NCBI GenBank assembly: GCA_964438715.1
Contig: CAYTLQ010000275.1
Span: forward strand, 1 to 14,087
DNA length: 14,087 nucleotides
From: CAYTLQ01 sp964438715
GTDB taxonomy: Bacteria > Bacteroidota > Ignavibacteria > Ignavibacteriales > Ignavibacteriaceae
Reading direction: 5' to 3'
Positions 8,251 through 14,087 of this stretch are shown piece by piece. Below the pieces are notes generated by a model. It saw nothing but the letters and a program-made list of their open reading frames with translations, did not search any database and was not told the origin of the DNA. The stretch's first letter is position 1, and each line of letters starts with the position of its first letter. The position numbers and the translations under genes were made by a program.

Positions 8251-9594
8251 TCAATCAATTCTGTTCTGTACATTAATTTCTGATTCTATACGGGGCGTAT
8301 CCTCAAATGTCATATCAACTATCTGAACTAGCGAAATTGTACTCTTGTTTTTCTTCAATATAGTAAACTCATAATTCCCTAGCCTGATTTTTTCTTTAAC
8401 ATTCGGTATTTTCTTAAAGTTTAGGATTAAATACCCTGCTAGTGTTTCATACTGTTCATCTTTTTCAATTGGATACGGTAATGATTCATTAATGTCATCA
8501 AGTGCCGCATAACCTAATACATTATAAGTGCGCTCTCCCACTTTTTCAACAAATGGCAATTCATTATCATGCTCATCCTGTATCTCTCCTACCAACTCTT
8601 CAAGAATGTCTTCCATAGTAATTATCCCCTCCGTTCCACCGTATTCATTAACCACAAGGGCCATCTGTTGATGTTTCGATTGAAATTCTGTGAGCATTTG
8701 CCCGATTGATTTAGTTTCCGGCACAATAATCATATTACGCAGAAGTGATCTGATATTCAGCGGTTCGGATTTACGGGTTGCAACAAGTATGTCTTTAAGA
8801 TATACAACTCCTACTACTTTATCAATATTGCCCTCATAGCAGGGAATCCTGCTGTAGTTTTCGTTGATTATTATATCGAGCATTTGGTCATTATAATCAT
8901 TAATATCAAGCGCGAAAACTTGCGTTCTTGGCACCATTATCTGTTTTACAGTCTGCTCAGAAAAATAAAATGCATTTTTTATGATTTTATATTCGGCCGG
9001 ATCAATTTCTCCGCTTTCTCTACCTTGTTTAACTAAGTATTGTAACTCTTCACTACTGTGAATTTCGGAACCATGAGCAGGAGCTATACCTATTGATTTC
9101 AGTATTACATTAGCTATTCCGTTCAGTAACCATATTGCCGGTCGGAATATTACAAAAAAGAATTGCAATGGATATGAAATAAAGAGTGTGGTTTTTTGCG
9201 GTAATTGTATTGCCAGCGACTTTGGGGCAAGTTCTCCAAATACAATGTGTAATATAGTTATTATCACAAATGCCACTGGAAGTGCAATATTATGTGCAAG
9301 TTCAGGATTAGGAGATATGCCCAGAATTGACATTACATCAATAATTATCTTCGAAACAACCGGTTCTCCTATCCAACCCAATCCCAGACTCGCAAGCGTA
9401 ATACCTAATTGTGTAGCAGCGAGATAACCATCCAGATGGCTCACTATATGTTTAGCAAGCACAGCAAATCTATTACCCTCTTTAACTTTAAGCTCTAACT
9501 GGCTTGCTCTGACTTTAACAATTGCGAATTCGGATGCAACAAAAAAGCCATTTAAAAAAACAAGAAAAAGAGTTATCAGTATATCGAAGGCCAT
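8251..9594 (-). CDS. CorC/CNNM-family transporter (DUF21, CBS pair, CorC_HlyC)
   Basis: Inner-membrane protein of the group often labelled hemolysin-like or magnesium/cobalt efflux. In order: the CNNM/DUF21 membrane domain (about 1-180), whose hydrophobic segments include residues 2-20, about 60-80, 104-120 and 137-165, and which has the family GELAPK motif at 120-125; an acidic linker; a CBS pair (first about 215-272 from IMVPRTQVF, second about 285-340 with NEYGGTEGIITMEDILEE); and the C-terminal CorC_HlyC domain (about 350-430). Length of 447 aa is normal. The related CNNM/CorC proteins act in magnesium transport or efflux, with ATP-Mg binding to the CBS domains. The specific ion here is not known. 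It starts 160 bases after the SDR stop and is probably the first gene of its own unit. Confidence 0.92.
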   Translation of the reverse strand: MAFDILITLFLVFLNGFFVASEFAIVKVRASQLELKVKEGNRFAVLAKHIVSHLDGYLAATQLGITLASLGLGWIGEPVVSKIIIDVMSILGISPNPELAHNIALPVAFVIITILHIVFGELAPKSLAIQLPQKTTLFISYPLQFFFVIFRPAIWLLNGIANVILKSIGIAPAHGSEIHSSEELQYLVKQGRESGEIDPAEYKIIKNAFYFSEQTVKQIMVPRTQVFALDINDYNDQMLDIIINENYSRIPCYEGNIDKVVGVVYLKDILVATRKSEPLNIRSLLRNMIIVPETKSIGQMLTEFQSKHQQMALVVNEYGGTEGIITMEDILEELVGEIQDEHDNELPFVEKVGERTYNVLGYAALDDINESLPYPIEKDEQYETLAGYLILNFKKIPNVKEKIRLGNYEFTILKKNKSTISLVQIVDMTFEDTPRIESEINVQNRID

Positions 9595-9708
9595 TATTGC
9601 GGATTTTTAAATTTTTTCATGCACAAAACTAAAAAAACAGTCGCTAAATACATAGTTATTTGAATGTTACTTATCGAGGTTTTACCTGAAAACTGAGTAG
9701 AAAATAAT

Positions 9709-9722
9709 TTCAAACTTTTGAA
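9709..9722. repeat. Short palindrome in the intergenic region
   Basis: TTCAAA, two bases, TTTGAA: a 14-base palindrome-like site in the 160-base gap between the SDR stop and the CorC-family start. It could be an operator or a weak transcript hairpin, but the AT-rich sequence makes chance plausible. I see no convincing promoter or terminator in the rest of the gap. Confidence 0.25.
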
Positions 9723-9754
9723 TGAACTAATTTTGGGTGAGCTTTGTGAAGGGA

Positions 9755-10459
9755 TTATAAGTCGCCCGTAACCGGTCGAAGAACAATAGATTCTGCTACA
9801 ATATTACCGGGACTATTTATAACATTTAACAACATTTCAGCAAGGTCAGCAGATTTCATCATTTTCTGCGCATGTTTACTAAGTACATTTTCAGGCCAGA
9901 TGGGGGTTTCAGTTGCTCCAGGTATAACATTTATAACACGAATATTATACTTGCGTACTTCTTCTCTAAGTACATCCATATAAGCCTTTAACCCGGCTTT
10001 ACTGGCGGAATAGGCGCTACTCTCAGTAAAAATTTTCTCCGTAACAACCGAGAGAATATTAACAATTATTCCCTCATTTCGTGCAATCATCATCGGGAGT
10101 ACCGCCTTTGCGGCGAATATTGCACCTGTCAAATTGGTATCGATAATTTTTTTAATCAACTCAGGCGAATCTGTCTCAGCTTTAGAGAAAGAAGTCATCC
10201 CTGCGTTATTGATAAGACAATTAATGAAATCACCTGAATTACTTATACGATCTGAAATTTTTTTTATATCCTCTGTAGAGGACACATCACAGCGATCTAT
10301 CATCAATTGTGAAGGGATAACATTACCGAAATCGGAGGTTATTAATTCAGGTCGCCGTGCAGTTGCCAATACCGTAATATCACCAATTGCGAGTATTTTC
10401 TTTGTTAAAGCAAGGCCAATACCACTGCTGGCTCCTGTAATCCATGTTATTTTTTTCAC
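9755..10459 (-). CDS. Short-chain dehydrogenase, probable sepiapterin reductase
   Basis: 234-aa classical SDR. Visible motifs are TGASSGIG (8-15, NAD(P)-binding), NNAG (84-87), Ser137, and Tyr150 with Lys154 (YSASK, the catalytic pair). ATARR at about 32-36 places basic residues after the second strand, suggesting NADPH. On its own it could be any SDR. Its position decides the proposal: GTG start directly after the TAA of GTP cyclohydrolase I (zero spacing) and downstream of a PTPS, with a Phe hydroxylase in the same run. Sepiapterin reductase is the missing last step, reducing 6-pyruvoyl-tetrahydropterin to tetrahydrobiopterin. The ending SIVLRPVTGDL also resembles, from memory, the end of the Chlorobium tepidum sepiapterin reductase. 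Other options are a dihydropteridine-type reductase or an unrelated SDR. Confidence 0.8.
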   Translation of the reverse strand: MKKITWITGASSGIGLALTKKILAIGDITVLATARRPELITSDFGNVIPSQLMIDRCDVSSTEDIKKISDRISNSGDFINCLINNAGMTSFSKAETDSPELIKKIIDTNLTGAIFAAKAVLPMMIARNEGIIVNILSVVTEKIFTESSAYSASKAGLKAYMDVLREEVRKYNIRVINVIPGATETPIWPENVLSKHAQKMMKSADLAEMLLNVINSPGNIVAESIVLRPVTGDL

Positions 10460-11026
10460 TTATCGCGGCCTTGAACGAATAAGACTAAAAAACTCACTTC
10501 TTGTTTTTGAATCTTCTTTAAAGATTCCGTGCACTGCACTTGCAGTAGCGTGTGAATTTTGTTTTTCAACACCACGCATCATCATGCACATATGGTATGC
10601 CTCGGAGACGACTGCAACACCTTTTGGTTTCAAATATTTATCTAAAGTGTCAGCAATTTCCTGAGTCATCCGCTCCTGCACCTGAAGTCTTCTGGCAAAT
10701 ACATCAACTATTCTGGGAATTTTACTCAACCCAACAATTTTACCATCGGGTATGTATGCGACATGTACTTTTCCAAAAAAGGGTAATAAATGGTGCTCAC
10801 ACATGCTGTAAAAATCAATATTATTTACAAGTACCATTTCGTCATATTTTTCATCAAAAATAGCATTATTCAATACTTCATCAATATTTTTTGAGTAGCC
10901 GCTTGTAAGAAATTCAAATGATTTTGCAACTCTTTTCGGAGTACTCAAAAGTCCTTGTCGTTCCGGATTTTCACCAATTTCCCTGAGCATGGTTGTAACC
11001 AAACCCTTAAAATTTTCATGATTCAT
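10460..11026 (-). CDS. folE: GTP cyclohydrolase I (type IA)
   Basis: Converts GTP to 7,8-dihydroneopterin triphosphate, the entry step for folate and tetrahydrobiopterin. The 188-aa protein carries the zinc ligands Cys76 and His79 in SMCEHHLLPF, and Cys147 in AYHMCMMMRGV. The 71-residue interval between the two cysteines equals that in the E. coli enzyme (110 and 181). The GLSKIPRIVD and RLQVQERMT motifs are also present. I start at the ATG at 11026; the preceding TTG at 11029 gives only one extra residue. AAAGG and AAGAG lie upstream. The stop abuts the SDR start, and six bases separate it from the PTPS stop. The placement next to PTPS and Phe hydroxylase suggests this copy serves biopterin. 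Whether it also feeds folate depends on whether the genome has another folE. Confidence 0.96.
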   Translation of the reverse strand: MNHENFKGLVTTMLREIGENPERQGLLSTPKRVAKSFEFLTSGYSKNIDEVLNNAIFDEKYDEMVLVNNIDFYSMCEHHLLPFFGKVHVAYIPDGKIVGLSKIPRIVDVFARRLQVQERMTQEIADTLDKYLKPKGVAVVSEAYHMCMMMRGVEKQNSHATASAVHGIFKEDSKTRSEFFSLIRSRPR

Positions 11027-11032
11027 CAACTC

Positions 11033-11437
11033 TTAACCTTTATATTCAACATAATTATTCTCAGTTTCATATAGTTTAACAGAATATAATTTTCCCGATG
11101 GGATCTTATCAACTAATTCATTCCATATACCTATTGCGATATTTTCCGCCGTAGGAATCACACCCTCCATAAAAGGTACATCAAAATTAAAATGTTTGTG
11201 ATCGACTTTCTTTATTATGTGCTCTCGTATAATATCTTTAAGAATTTTCAGATCAATTAGGTACCCTGTTTTTGGATCAATTTCTCCGGCAACAATAACT
11301 TCCAGTATATAATTGTGGCCATGACCATGAAAATTTGCACATTTGTCATAAATAGCAATATTTTCTTCTTCGCTCAGCGCTGGATTATAAAGTCGATGCG
11401 AAGCGCTGAAAACCTCTCTTCTGGTTACAAAAATCAT
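11033..11437 (-). CDS. 6-pyruvoyl-tetrahydropterin synthase (PTPS)
   Basis: Removes triphosphate from dihydroneopterin triphosphate and rearranges the side chain to 6-pyruvoyl-tetrahydropterin. Zinc ligands are His14 (SASHRL), His39 and His41; catalytic Cys33 and the Asp79/His80 pair (VDHKHF) are present, and YETENN (123-128) carries the pterin-anchoring Glu. The key detail is spacing. Cys33 lies six residues before the first His of HGHNY (C-x5-HGH), as in mammalian PTPS (Cys42, His48, His50). QueD enzymes for queuosine have C-x3-HGH ending in HGHSF-like sequence. Because an extra HGH precedes it (CANFHGHGHNY), a pattern scan could misread this as QueD. No queC, queE or queF is nearby. Length of 134 aa is normal. 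The ATG overlaps the upstream peroxiredoxin stop by four bases (ATGA). Confidence 0.88.
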   Translation of the reverse strand: MIFVTRREVFSASHRLYNPALSEEENIAIYDKCANFHGHGHNYILEVIVAGEIDPKTGYLIDLKILKDIIREHIIKKVDHKHFNFDVPFMEGVIPTAENIAIGIWNELVDKIPSGKLYSVKLYETENNYVEYKG

Positions 11438-11898
11438 TGGATCTCGGTGATATCCTTGGCAATCTGTGCAACATGACCCGCGACTTTTACCTTTGGATAT
11501 ATTTTGGCGATTTTGCCTTCAGAATCAATGAGGAAGGTTGTTCTTTCAACGCCCATATATTTTTTCCCATACATACTCTTCTCTTTCCAGACACCATAGG
11601 CTTCTAAAACCTCTTTTGATTCATCACTTAATAGAGAGAAAGTAAGACCATACTTATCAGCAAATTTTTTATGAGAGGTTATTGAATCGGGACTCACACC
11701 CAGAACTACTGCATCAAGTTGATGTAATGCTTCAAGGTTCTCCTGAAAATCGCAAGCTTCCTGAGTACAACCACTTGTCATATCTTTCGGATAAAAGTAT
11801 AGAACTACTTTTTTCCCCTTAAAATCTTTCAACTGAACTTTGTTTCCGTTTTGATCCTGCAATTTAAATGCAGGAGCTTTTTTACCTTCACTTAACAT
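11434..11898 (-). CDS. bcp: Thioredoxin-dependent thiol peroxidase (BCP/PrxQ)
   Basis: Reduces hydrogen peroxide and organic hydroperoxides in the cytoplasm. 154 aa, single redoxin domain. The peroxidatic motif P-x3-T-x2-C is at residues 37-44 (YPKDMTSGC), and the resolving Cys49 is five residues on (CTQEAC), the hallmark of BCP/PrxQ-type atypical 2-Cys enzymes. The later GVERTTFLID contains the conserved Arg. There is no signal peptide. A GGTGG-like sequence precedes the ATG. It is 15 bases downstream of the rhodanese and overlaps the PTPS gene by four bases, so it is firmly within the pterin run. Confidence 0.95.
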   Translation of the reverse strand: MLSEGKKAPAFKLQDQNGNKVQLKDFKGKKVVLYFYPKDMTSGCTQEACDFQENLEALHQLDAVVLGVSPDSITSHKKFADKYGLTFSLLSDESKEVLEAYGVWKEKSMYGKKYMGVERTTFLIDSEGKIAKIYPKVKVAGHVAQIAKDITEIQ

Positions 11899-11913
11899 GA
11901 AACCACCTATTAA

Positions 11914-12237
11914 TTAATATTGTGCCAGCTGTTGATCCACTTCTTCAGCGTAGGCATTTATACCACCATCAAGGTTATAAACATACCTAAATCCATTACG
12001 GCTCAGATAATGAGCGACCTGAAGACTTCTCGAACCGTGATGACAATAAATCAGCAATTTATCGTTTGGATTGAGTTTCTTCATATGCTCATTAAATTTA
12101 CTAAGAGACAGAAGTTCTGCATCCGGAAGGTGAACAATATCATACTCCCATTGCTCGCGAACATCAATAACTCTTGGTTTCTCTTTCTCTATAAACTCCT
12201 TCGCTTCCATTGGTGTGAGATTATGCAGAACTTTCAT
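11914..12237 (-). CDS. Single-domain rhodanese-like protein
   Basis: 107-aa cytoplasmic sulfurtransferase-type domain. RVIDVREQWEY (22-32) is the conserved early motif, and the active-site loop is Cys65 in YCHHGSRS (64-71), with typical Arg70 and Ser71. GFRYVYNLDGGINAY closes the fold. Such single-domain proteins carry persulfide sulfur or act in thiol redox reactions; the acceptor is unknown. It is sandwiched between two peroxiredoxins. Its ATG shares one base with the upstream TAA (TAATG), indicating translational coupling. No purine-rich binding site is visible, consistent with re-initiation. Confidence 0.93.
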   Translation of the reverse strand: MKVLHNLTPMEAKEFIEKEKPRVIDVREQWEYDIVHLPDAELLSLSKFNEHMKKLNPNDKLLIYCHHGSRSLQVAHYLSRNGFRYVYNLDGGINAYAEEVDQQLAQY

Positions 12238-12725
12238 TAATTATTACCCAATTCTTCGAGTGTTTTACGGATTTTTTCATAATTGGGCTCTTCGCCGGCA
12301 TTTTCCAATACTTCAGCATACTGTATCTTACCTTCTTTATCAATAACGAAGGCCGACCGTTTCGCAACTCCTTTATAATCGTGTACACCGGGTACAAAAA
12401 CTTCATATTTTGTATCGTATGCAGTAATTGCTTCTTTATTAAAATCACTAAGCAATGGGAAATTAAAATTGTGTTTCTCATTCCACATTTTCAGGGAAAA
12501 ATGACTATCAACGCTTATTGCCAGAACCTGTGCGTTCAGTTCATTATATTGTGTCATACCATCCCTTATACTACAAAGCTCTTTTGTACAAACACCTGTA
12601 TTAGCGAATGGGAAAAAAAGTAGCACAACATTTGTTTTACCTCTGAAAGAACTGAGGGTTATTTTTTCATCATTATGACTTTTTAATGTAAAATCAGGGG
12701 CGACATCGCCTACATTTAATGGCAT
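12237..12725 (-). CDS. Peroxiredoxin, AhpE/PrxQ-like
   Basis: Second thiol peroxidase of the run, 162 aa. P-x3-T-x2-C occupies residues 39-46 (PFANTGVC), peroxidatic Cys46, with a further Cys51 in CTKELC. FANTGVCTKELCSIRD is typical of the AhpE-like redoxins. The protein is clearly divergent from the BCP/PrxQ copy downstream, so this is not a recent duplication. Cys51 could serve as the resolving thiol. It starts at an ATG with a strong AAGGAG five bases upstream, 64 bases after the Phe hydroxylase stop, and couples to the rhodanese. Confidence 0.93.
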   Translation of the reverse strand: MPLNVGDVAPDFTLKSHNDEKITLSSFRGKTNVVLLFFPFANTGVCTKELCSIRDGMTQYNELNAQVLAISVDSHFSLKMWNEKHNFNFPLLSDFNKEAITAYDTKYEVFVPGVHDYKGVAKRSAFVIDKEGKIQYAEVLENAGEEPNYEKIRKTLEELGNN

Positions 12726-12730
12726 TCCTT

Positions 12731-12736
12731 CTCCTT
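12731..12736 (-). promoter_or_regulatory. Strong ribosome binding site of the first peroxiredoxin
   Basis: AAGGAG on the minus strand, five bases before the ATG at 12725, the closest match to a full Shine-Dalgarno in the window. The 64-base gap holding it shows no clear terminator. Confidence 0.7.
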
Positions 12737-12789
12737 TTTTTTAATTACACAAATCTATAAACATAATTACGGGGAAATAGTTCCTTAAT

Positions 12790-13608
12790 TTATAATAATC
12801 CTTGTTTTTTCGTCCATTCATCAAATCCAGCCTCAAGTTCCTCAAATGAATTGATTGCAAACAAAATAGGCTGAAGGTGCCAGACTTCATATTCCTGATG
12901 AACGATTTTTTCAGGATCGAAATCAATTACCTTTACTTTATCAGAAAGAGCATGCTGTACTTCATTAAATGAAGAAATTATCCCTGCCCCGTAAATCCGC
13001 ATACCTTCCGGCTTACGAATGAGACCAAACTCTACAGTAAACCAGTGAAATCTCTCCAGGAGTATATGTTGCTCCGATCTCGCCTTTAGTGCAGCCTCGC
13101 CGAATTTCTGATAAAAATTCGCAAAGTTCTTTTCCGTTAACAAAGGCATATGCCCAAATATATCATGGAACATATCCGGAGCAGGAGTGTAATCTATCTC
13201 ATGCTTTCCTCTTATGTAATCAGTCGAAGGAAAAATTCTTTCACGGAGAAGTTCAAAAAAATCCTGCTCGTGTATTAATCCCGGTACTCGTGCAACTCTC
13301 CATCCTGTAGTATTATACAGAGCTGAACTTAAATCCTTTAACGGTGGAATCCTCTCGCTATTGAAATTCATTAGAGTTATTCCCTCAAGGTACTCTGAAC
13401 AAACTCTCCCGGGTAAAAATTCCATCTGTCTGTTATATAATATTTTCCAGGTTTCGTGATCTTCATCCGGATACGCAGGATAAACGATCTCATCTGCTAC
13501 CGGAGGCTTTTCGGTTAACCTTTGCGGAATACAGCGAGGGTCAACACCTTCATTTGCAGCTTTTTCGTAAGCTGTCAGAAACTCATTTTGCTCTTTGTTC
13601 TGTGCCAT
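12790..13608 (-). CDS. phhA: Phenylalanine 4-hydroxylase, iron and pterin dependent
   Basis: Hydroxylates L-Phe to L-Tyr with O2 and a tetrahydropterin. 272 aa, the usual size for bacterial enzymes lacking the ACT regulatory domain. The iron triad is complete: His148 and His153 in MFHDIFGHMP, and Glu193 in WFTVEFGL. TDYIRGKHEIDYTPAPD matches the conserved substrate/pterin region. AAGAGG lies eight bases before the ATG at 13608. It leads the run that contains GTP cyclohydrolase I, PTPS and the SDR, so its cofactor is probably tetrahydrobiopterin made by the same operon. No pterin-4a-carbinolamine dehydratase (phhB) or dihydropteridine reductase is in view. Tryptophan or tyrosine hydroxylase activity is possible in principle but less likely for a bacterial form of this size. 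Confidence 0.94.
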   Translation of the reverse strand: MAQNKEQNEFLTAYEKAANEGVDPRCIPQRLTEKPPVADEIVYPAYPDEDHETWKILYNRQMEFLPGRVCSEYLEGITLMNFNSERIPPLKDLSSALYNTTGWRVARVPGLIHEQDFFELLRERIFPSTDYIRGKHEIDYTPAPDMFHDIFGHMPLLTEKNFANFYQKFGEAALKARSEQHILLERFHWFTVEFGLIRKPEGMRIYGAGIISSFNEVQHALSDKVKVIDFDPEKIVHQEYEVWHLQPILFAINSFEELEAGFDEWTKKQGLL

Positions 13609-13649
13609 TTGGAATGCCTCTTATTGATCAAAAAACATAAAATATTTGC

Positions 13650-13682
13650 CAAAACTTAATCAGCAGTTTGAAGTTAAACAAA
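13650..13682 (-). promoter_or_regulatory. Candidate promoter for the phhA-pterin operon
   Basis: On the minus strand TTTG (13682-13679), 20 bases, then TAAGTTTTG (13658-13650). This resembles the Bacteroidota consensus TTTG-N19/21-TAnnTTTG, with one extra base in the -7 element. Transcription would begin roughly 35-40 bases before the phhA ATG. It lies in the 93-base gap after murB. The organism may not use this consensus, so treat it as a candidate only. Confidence 0.35.
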
Positions 13683-13701
13683 TGAATAATACTTGCGGAA
13701 G

Positions 13702-14087
13702 TCAACGAATCACTACTTCTGGTACAAGCTCCACCCCAAATTTTTCCCTGACACTGTGTTGAATTTTCAGGGATAATGTTAACAGATCTCTCCCATCGGC
13801 GTTTCCATAGTTGACCAAAATGAGAGCTTGTTTATCATGAACACCACACTCCCCGAACCGACGCCCTTTATATCCGCATCGTTCAATGAGCCATGCGGCA
13901 GCTAGTTTAACATTTTTATCATCAATTTGGAAATAACTTATATCAGGGAATCTTTTCTGTAATTCATAGAATTTACTTTTAGGAATAACCGGATTTTTGA
14001 AGAAACTACCCGCATTTCCAAGATCTTTCGGGTCCGGCAATTTCGTCTTACGAATTTCACCTATCATTTGCCTCATTTCTTTTATTC
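13702..14087 (-). CDS. murB: UDP-N-acetylenolpyruvoylglucosamine reductase MurB, C-terminal part
   Basis: NADPH/FAD enzyme that reduces the enolpyruvyl group to make UDP-MurNAc for peptidoglycan. Only about the last 128 residues are here; the frame is open to the window edge, so the internal ATG at 14076 is not the start. GNAGSFFKNP contains the catalytic Ser (E. coli Ser229), and the terminal VELVPEV supplies the catalytic Glu (E. coli Glu325). The KLAAAWLIERCGYKG and VHDKQALILVNYGNA segments match type I (E. coli-like) MurB. The stop is TGA at 13702-13704. The missing FAD-binding N-terminal domain should lie just beyond the window. Confidence 0.95.
   Translation of the reverse strand, partial: IKEMRQMIGEIRKTKLPDPKDLGNAGSFFKNPVIPKSKFYELQKRFPDISYFQIDDKNVKLAAAWLIERCGYKGRRFGECGVHDKQALILVNYGNADGRDLLTLSLKIQHSVREKFGVELVPEVVIR

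Noticed and set aside
9709..9722. TTCAAA/TTTGAA palindrome as a terminator for the pterin operon
   Set aside because: The stem has no GC pairs and the centre is only two bases; the following T-run is interrupted. It is kept only as a weak repeat.
11033..11437. QueD (queuosine) as the name for the PTPS homologue
   Set aside because: The C-x5-HGH spacing and the FolE, SDR and Phe hydroxylase neighbours favour biopterin, and no queC, queE or queF is present.
12221..12481. Minus-strand 86-codon frame inside the first peroxiredoxin
   Set aside because: It is an out-of-frame shadow of a gene with intact catalytic motifs; there is no sign of a frameshift.
13684..13704. Small hairpin ACTT/AAGT after murB as a terminator
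   Set aside because: The stem is only four base pairs with no T-run following.
1..14087. Mobile element, phage, CRISPR or defence system
   Set aside because: No transposase, integrase, repeat array, toxin-antitoxin pair or nuclease is present; the genes are housekeeping or metabolic with uniform strand and base composition.

Overview
The window reads as ordinary chromosomal DNA from an AT-rich Gram-negative bacterium. I favour the Bacteroidota/Chlorobiota/Ignavibacteriota (FCB) group. The reasons are exported proteins with Sec or Tat signals, the paired YkfC-type peptidase and dipeptide epimerase, a GH9 cellulase-family enzyme, and tetrahydrobiopterin genes of the kind known from Chlorobium. 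Shine-Dalgarno sequences are visible before several genes, which fits Chlorobi/Ignavibacteria better than classical Bacteroidetes. This placement is inference. All 14 genes lie on the minus strand, so transcription runs from high to low coordinates. I see no tRNA, rRNA, CRISPR array, insertion sequence or phage gene, and no gap over 300 bases.

From the right edge, the first block is the 3' third of murB (13702-14087), cut by the window end. After a 93-base gap comes a tightly packed run of seven genes (13608 down to 9755): phenylalanine 4-hydroxylase, an AhpE/PrxQ-like peroxiredoxin, a single-domain rhodanese, a BCP/PrxQ peroxiredoxin, 6-pyruvoyl-tetrahydropterin synthase, GTP cyclohydrolase I, and an SDR that fits sepiapterin reductase. 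Together these give GTP to tetrahydrobiopterin to Phe hydroxylation in one apparent operon, with thiol-peroxidase functions in the middle. The cysteine-to-HGH spacing of the PTPS supports biopterin rather than queuosine synthesis. This is the most interesting part of the window.

The middle block (9594 down to 7135) holds a CorC/CNNM-family membrane protein with CBS domains, a stand-alone response-regulator receiver domain, and MobA (molybdenum cofactor guanylyltransferase). They are closely spaced but have no obvious shared function.

The left block (7080 down to 152) is a run of five exported proteins: a YkfC-type NlpC/P60 endopeptidase, a Tat-signal dipeptide epimerase, a catalytic M16 metallopeptidase, its non-catalytic M16 partner, and a GH9 glycoside hydrolase. 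The first pair points to handling of cell-wall peptides outside the cytoplasm. The rest suggests a wider envelope or extracellular degradation cluster. A candidate hairpin terminator lies beyond the GH9 gene at 57-84.

Several genes use GTG or TTG starts, and some starts here are revised from the longest open frame. No single component is a new family. The novelty, if any, is in the gene combinations.
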